The notes under the pieces were generated by a model that was not told the DNA's origin, made no database searches, and saw nothing but the letters and a program-made list of their open reading frames with translations. Positions 14,025 to 15,483 of a DNA stretch of 15,483 bases are shown piece after piece (position 1 is the first letter of the stretch; every line of letters starts with the position of its first letter). This DNA is from Chloroflexota bacterium (GTDB lineage Bacteria; Chloroflexota; Dehalococcoidia; Dehalococcoidales; RBG-16-60-22), in the NCBI GenBank assembly GCA_016190585.1, contig JACPQH010000006.1, positions 1 to 15,483 of the forward strand. Direction: 5' to 3'. A program made the position numbers and the translations under genes.

Positions 14025-15320
14025 CTAAATAATAAAAAGCCGGTCCACGATCTTGTTCCTGATGTCCCGGGCGGCGACGACTTTATGGTAGTAGTCTGTC
14101 TTGGTCTCGCTGTCCGCCGGGCTTTTGTTAATGGCCCGGTAAGCGTTAACGATAGACCGCCACTGGTCGATAAGGCCGAGATGCACCAGGTTGATGTCCC
14201 ACATGGGCCGGCAGCTCGCCCACCAGAACTGGCAGGAGTGCTCGGCCATGTCCAGGAGCCCGCGGGCGATGCGCGCGAACTGGCTGCACTCGTCGCCGTT
14301 GGCGTATTCCTGGGCCTTGTTCACGATATCGATGCTCAGCCGCAGGTGCTCCCACTGCAAGCGGTGGACCTCGTTATCCTTGTCCAGCCACAGCGGGAAG
14401 GGGTTCCCGGCGGCGAGGTCCTCCGCCGACGAGCTCCAGGAGGCAGGCCCGGGGCAGATGGACTCCCCGCGGGGGAACAGCTCCAGCAGCTCGCTGATGG
14501 TCACCATCTTGACGCTCTGCGCGAACCGCTCATCGGTCAGCAGCGCGGATTCCTGGGCGGCCAGCGCCGTCGCCTGCCGGATGCCCGCATAGGTGCGGTG
14601 GGTCGGGTTCAACTGCTCGTAGACCGCCGCCAGGAAGAGCTGCTCCCAGTTTTGAATATGGTGCCCGTAGGTTTCGGCGTCCATCGCCGTGACAACGTAG
14701 ACGTCTTCCCTGTCCCCTCTGAGCTGTTCCAGGTGCTCCAGGAAGTCCTGCGCGCCGACCTGCTTGAAGCTGATCTTGTTGCTCAGAATATCGTCCCGGA
14801 AGAAGATAGCCAGCGCCGCCCCGTTATACTCGACCTGGTAAATCTTGTCATTCACCCACTGGCCCGGACAGGCGATGCCGCTCAATATCAGCCACTGGTG
14901 ACCGCTGCCGGCAACCTCGGGCAATATCTCGTCGGAGTAGCACATTTCCGGCGGGAAGAACCCCCTGGGGCTGTAGCTCTTGCCCAGGAAACGGCGGCCG
15001 GTGGTGGCGTTCAGCTTTATCTGCCGCTTCCGCTCTGCTTTGGGAAGCAGAGGCAGGATCGGGTGGTACTTCCCGCTGCCGGTGAACTCCACCGTACCTT
15101 TCCTGGCGAGGCCCCGTAGACTGGTGAGGATGTGGCGGTGTCCGTAGTCATGCAGCATTTCCAGCAGGACGCCGTTGATATTGATGGTGGCCCGGGCGTG
15201 GGGGTTCTCGTGCAGGACCTTGAGAAGGGGGGCGTACGACTCGTTGCAGATCTTCTCCAGGATTACCGGCATCTGGGTCGGCGGTTGGTAAAAATGGAAC
15301 AACTGCGCCCAGTAAATCAT
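14025..15320 (-). CDS. Glycoside hydrolase family 57 protein (alpha-glucan-acting)
   Basis: A 431-residue GH57 enzyme, a family of retaining alpha-amylases, 4-alpha-glucanotransferases, branching enzymes and alpha-galactosidases. The first conserved region is modified to HFYQPP (H9, Q12, P13) instead of the usual HxHQP. The second is GTVEFTGSGKYHPILPLL (75-92). The nucleophile region reads GFFPPEMCYSDE with E125 as the expected nucleophile. The acid/base region is TAMDAETYGHH with D214. It has no signal peptide, so it should act in the cytoplasm on storage glucan. It is shorter than most characterised amylases but covers the catalytic barrel. The start is supported by GAGGTG (15325-15330). 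It could complement the phosphorylase at 2101-3918. The exact reaction is not determined. Confidence 0.85.
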   Translation of the reverse strand: MIYWAQLFHFYQPPTQMPVILEKICNESYAPLLKVLHENPHARATININGVLLEMLHDYGHRHILTSLRGLARKGTVEFTGSGKYHPILPLLPKAERKRQIKLNATTGRRFLGKSYSPRGFFPPEMCYSDEILPEVAGSGHQWLILSGIACPGQWVNDKIYQVEYNGAALAIFFRDDILSNKISFKQVGAQDFLEHLEQLRGDREDVYVVTAMDAETYGHHIQNWEQLFLAAVYEQLNPTHRTYAGIRQATALAAQESALLTDERFAQSVKMVTISELLELFPRGESICPGPASWSSSAEDLAAGNPFPLWLDKDNEVHRLQWEHLRLSIDIVNKAQEYANGDECSQFARIARGLLDMAEHSCQFWWASCRPMWDINLVHLGLIDQWRSIVNAYRAINKSPADSETKTDYYHKVVAARDIRNKIVDRLFII

Positions 15321-15358
15321 AACTCACCTCGAGGGTTTATTTGGGGCTTCTTTTATAA

Positions 15359-15367
15359 ATTATATCA
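15359..15367 (-). promoter_or_regulatory. Extended -10 promoter of the GH57 gene
   Basis: On the minus strand the sequence TGATATAAT gives a perfect TATAAT (15364-15359) preceded by the TGn extension. No good -35 is present 17 bases upstream, which is normal for extended -10 promoters. Transcription would start near 15352, about 30 bases before the ATG, leaving room for the ribosome-binding site. Confidence 0.55.
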
Positions 15368-15456
15368 CAAGGTCGCCCCCCGCTAGCTGCGGCCCCGGCC
15401 GGGCCGGCGACTTATTACTCAATCCTGGTTGCTGACAGCTTACCTCACCCCCTGAA

Positions 15457-15479
15457 TCCCCCGCTCCATGTTTGGGAGT
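15457..15479 (+). repeat. Dispersed intergenic repeat, copy B
   Basis: CCCCGCTCCATGTTTGGGAG repeats copy A at 4078-4099 with one A-to-T change, plus one additional C. It sits at the edge of the window in non-coding DNA upstream of the GH57 gene, preceded by CTCACCCCCTGAATCC. The element may continue beyond the window. Confidence 0.6.
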
Positions 15480-15483
15480 AATG

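Noticed and set aside
1..15483. tRNA, rRNA, CRISPR arrays, transposase genes
   Set aside because: None seen: no cloverleaf-like sequence in the gaps, no regularly spaced direct repeats, and no transposase or integrase motifs in any plausible frame.

Overview
The window is about 15.5 kb of GC-rich bacterial DNA. Gene content suggests a strictly anaerobic bacterium, plausibly a Chloroflexi / Dehalococcoidia-type lineage. Supporting signs are a bacterial Elp3, a solo DmsA-like molybdoenzyme, a FixABCX/ETF complex with an extra ferredoxin domain, CHRD and GH57 proteins, and intergenic hairpin repeats rich in CTCCC/GGGAG. The lineage is an inference from gene content, not from a marker gene.

Layout. 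Bases 1-825 hold the 3' part of elp3 (tRNA modification). It converges on a metallo-beta-lactamase-fold gene (1024-1818, minus) across a hairpin repeat. That gene diverges from a short alpha-glucan phosphorylase (2101-3918). A 348-base gap carries a dispersed repeat and a good sigma70-type promoter. This promoter opens a plus-strand run: crotonase-fold enzyme (4267-5085), cytoplasmic DmsA-like molybdopterin oxidoreductase (5131-7308), amidohydrolase-2 protein (7328-8281) and a small C_GCAxxG_C_C-type protein (8342-8851). The last gene is read through an in-frame TGA at 8411-8413, which I interpret as selenocysteine.

After 156 bases with hairpins and a second promoter comes a tightly overlapped operon: etfB (9008-9847), etfA with an N-terminal two-cluster ferredoxin (9840-11099), fixC (11096-12400) and fixX (12397-12672). 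The rest lies on the minus strand: a small ABM-like protein (12749-13030), a secreted CHRD-domain protein (13342-13821) and a GH57 glycosidase (14025-15320).

How the genes may work together. The central 8.4 kb looks like an anaerobic catabolic and electron-transfer module. A CoA-thioester enzyme, a molybdenum redox enzyme without its own electron-transfer subunits, a hydrolase or decarboxylase and a redox-active selenoprotein sit directly upstream of an electron-bifurcating-type ETF/Fix complex. That complex could connect flavin, NAD(H), ferredoxin and quinone pools. The substrate cannot be read from the sequence. The phosphorylase and the GH57 enzyme are both alpha-glucan enzymes and suggest glycogen or starch turnover, but they are not in one operon.
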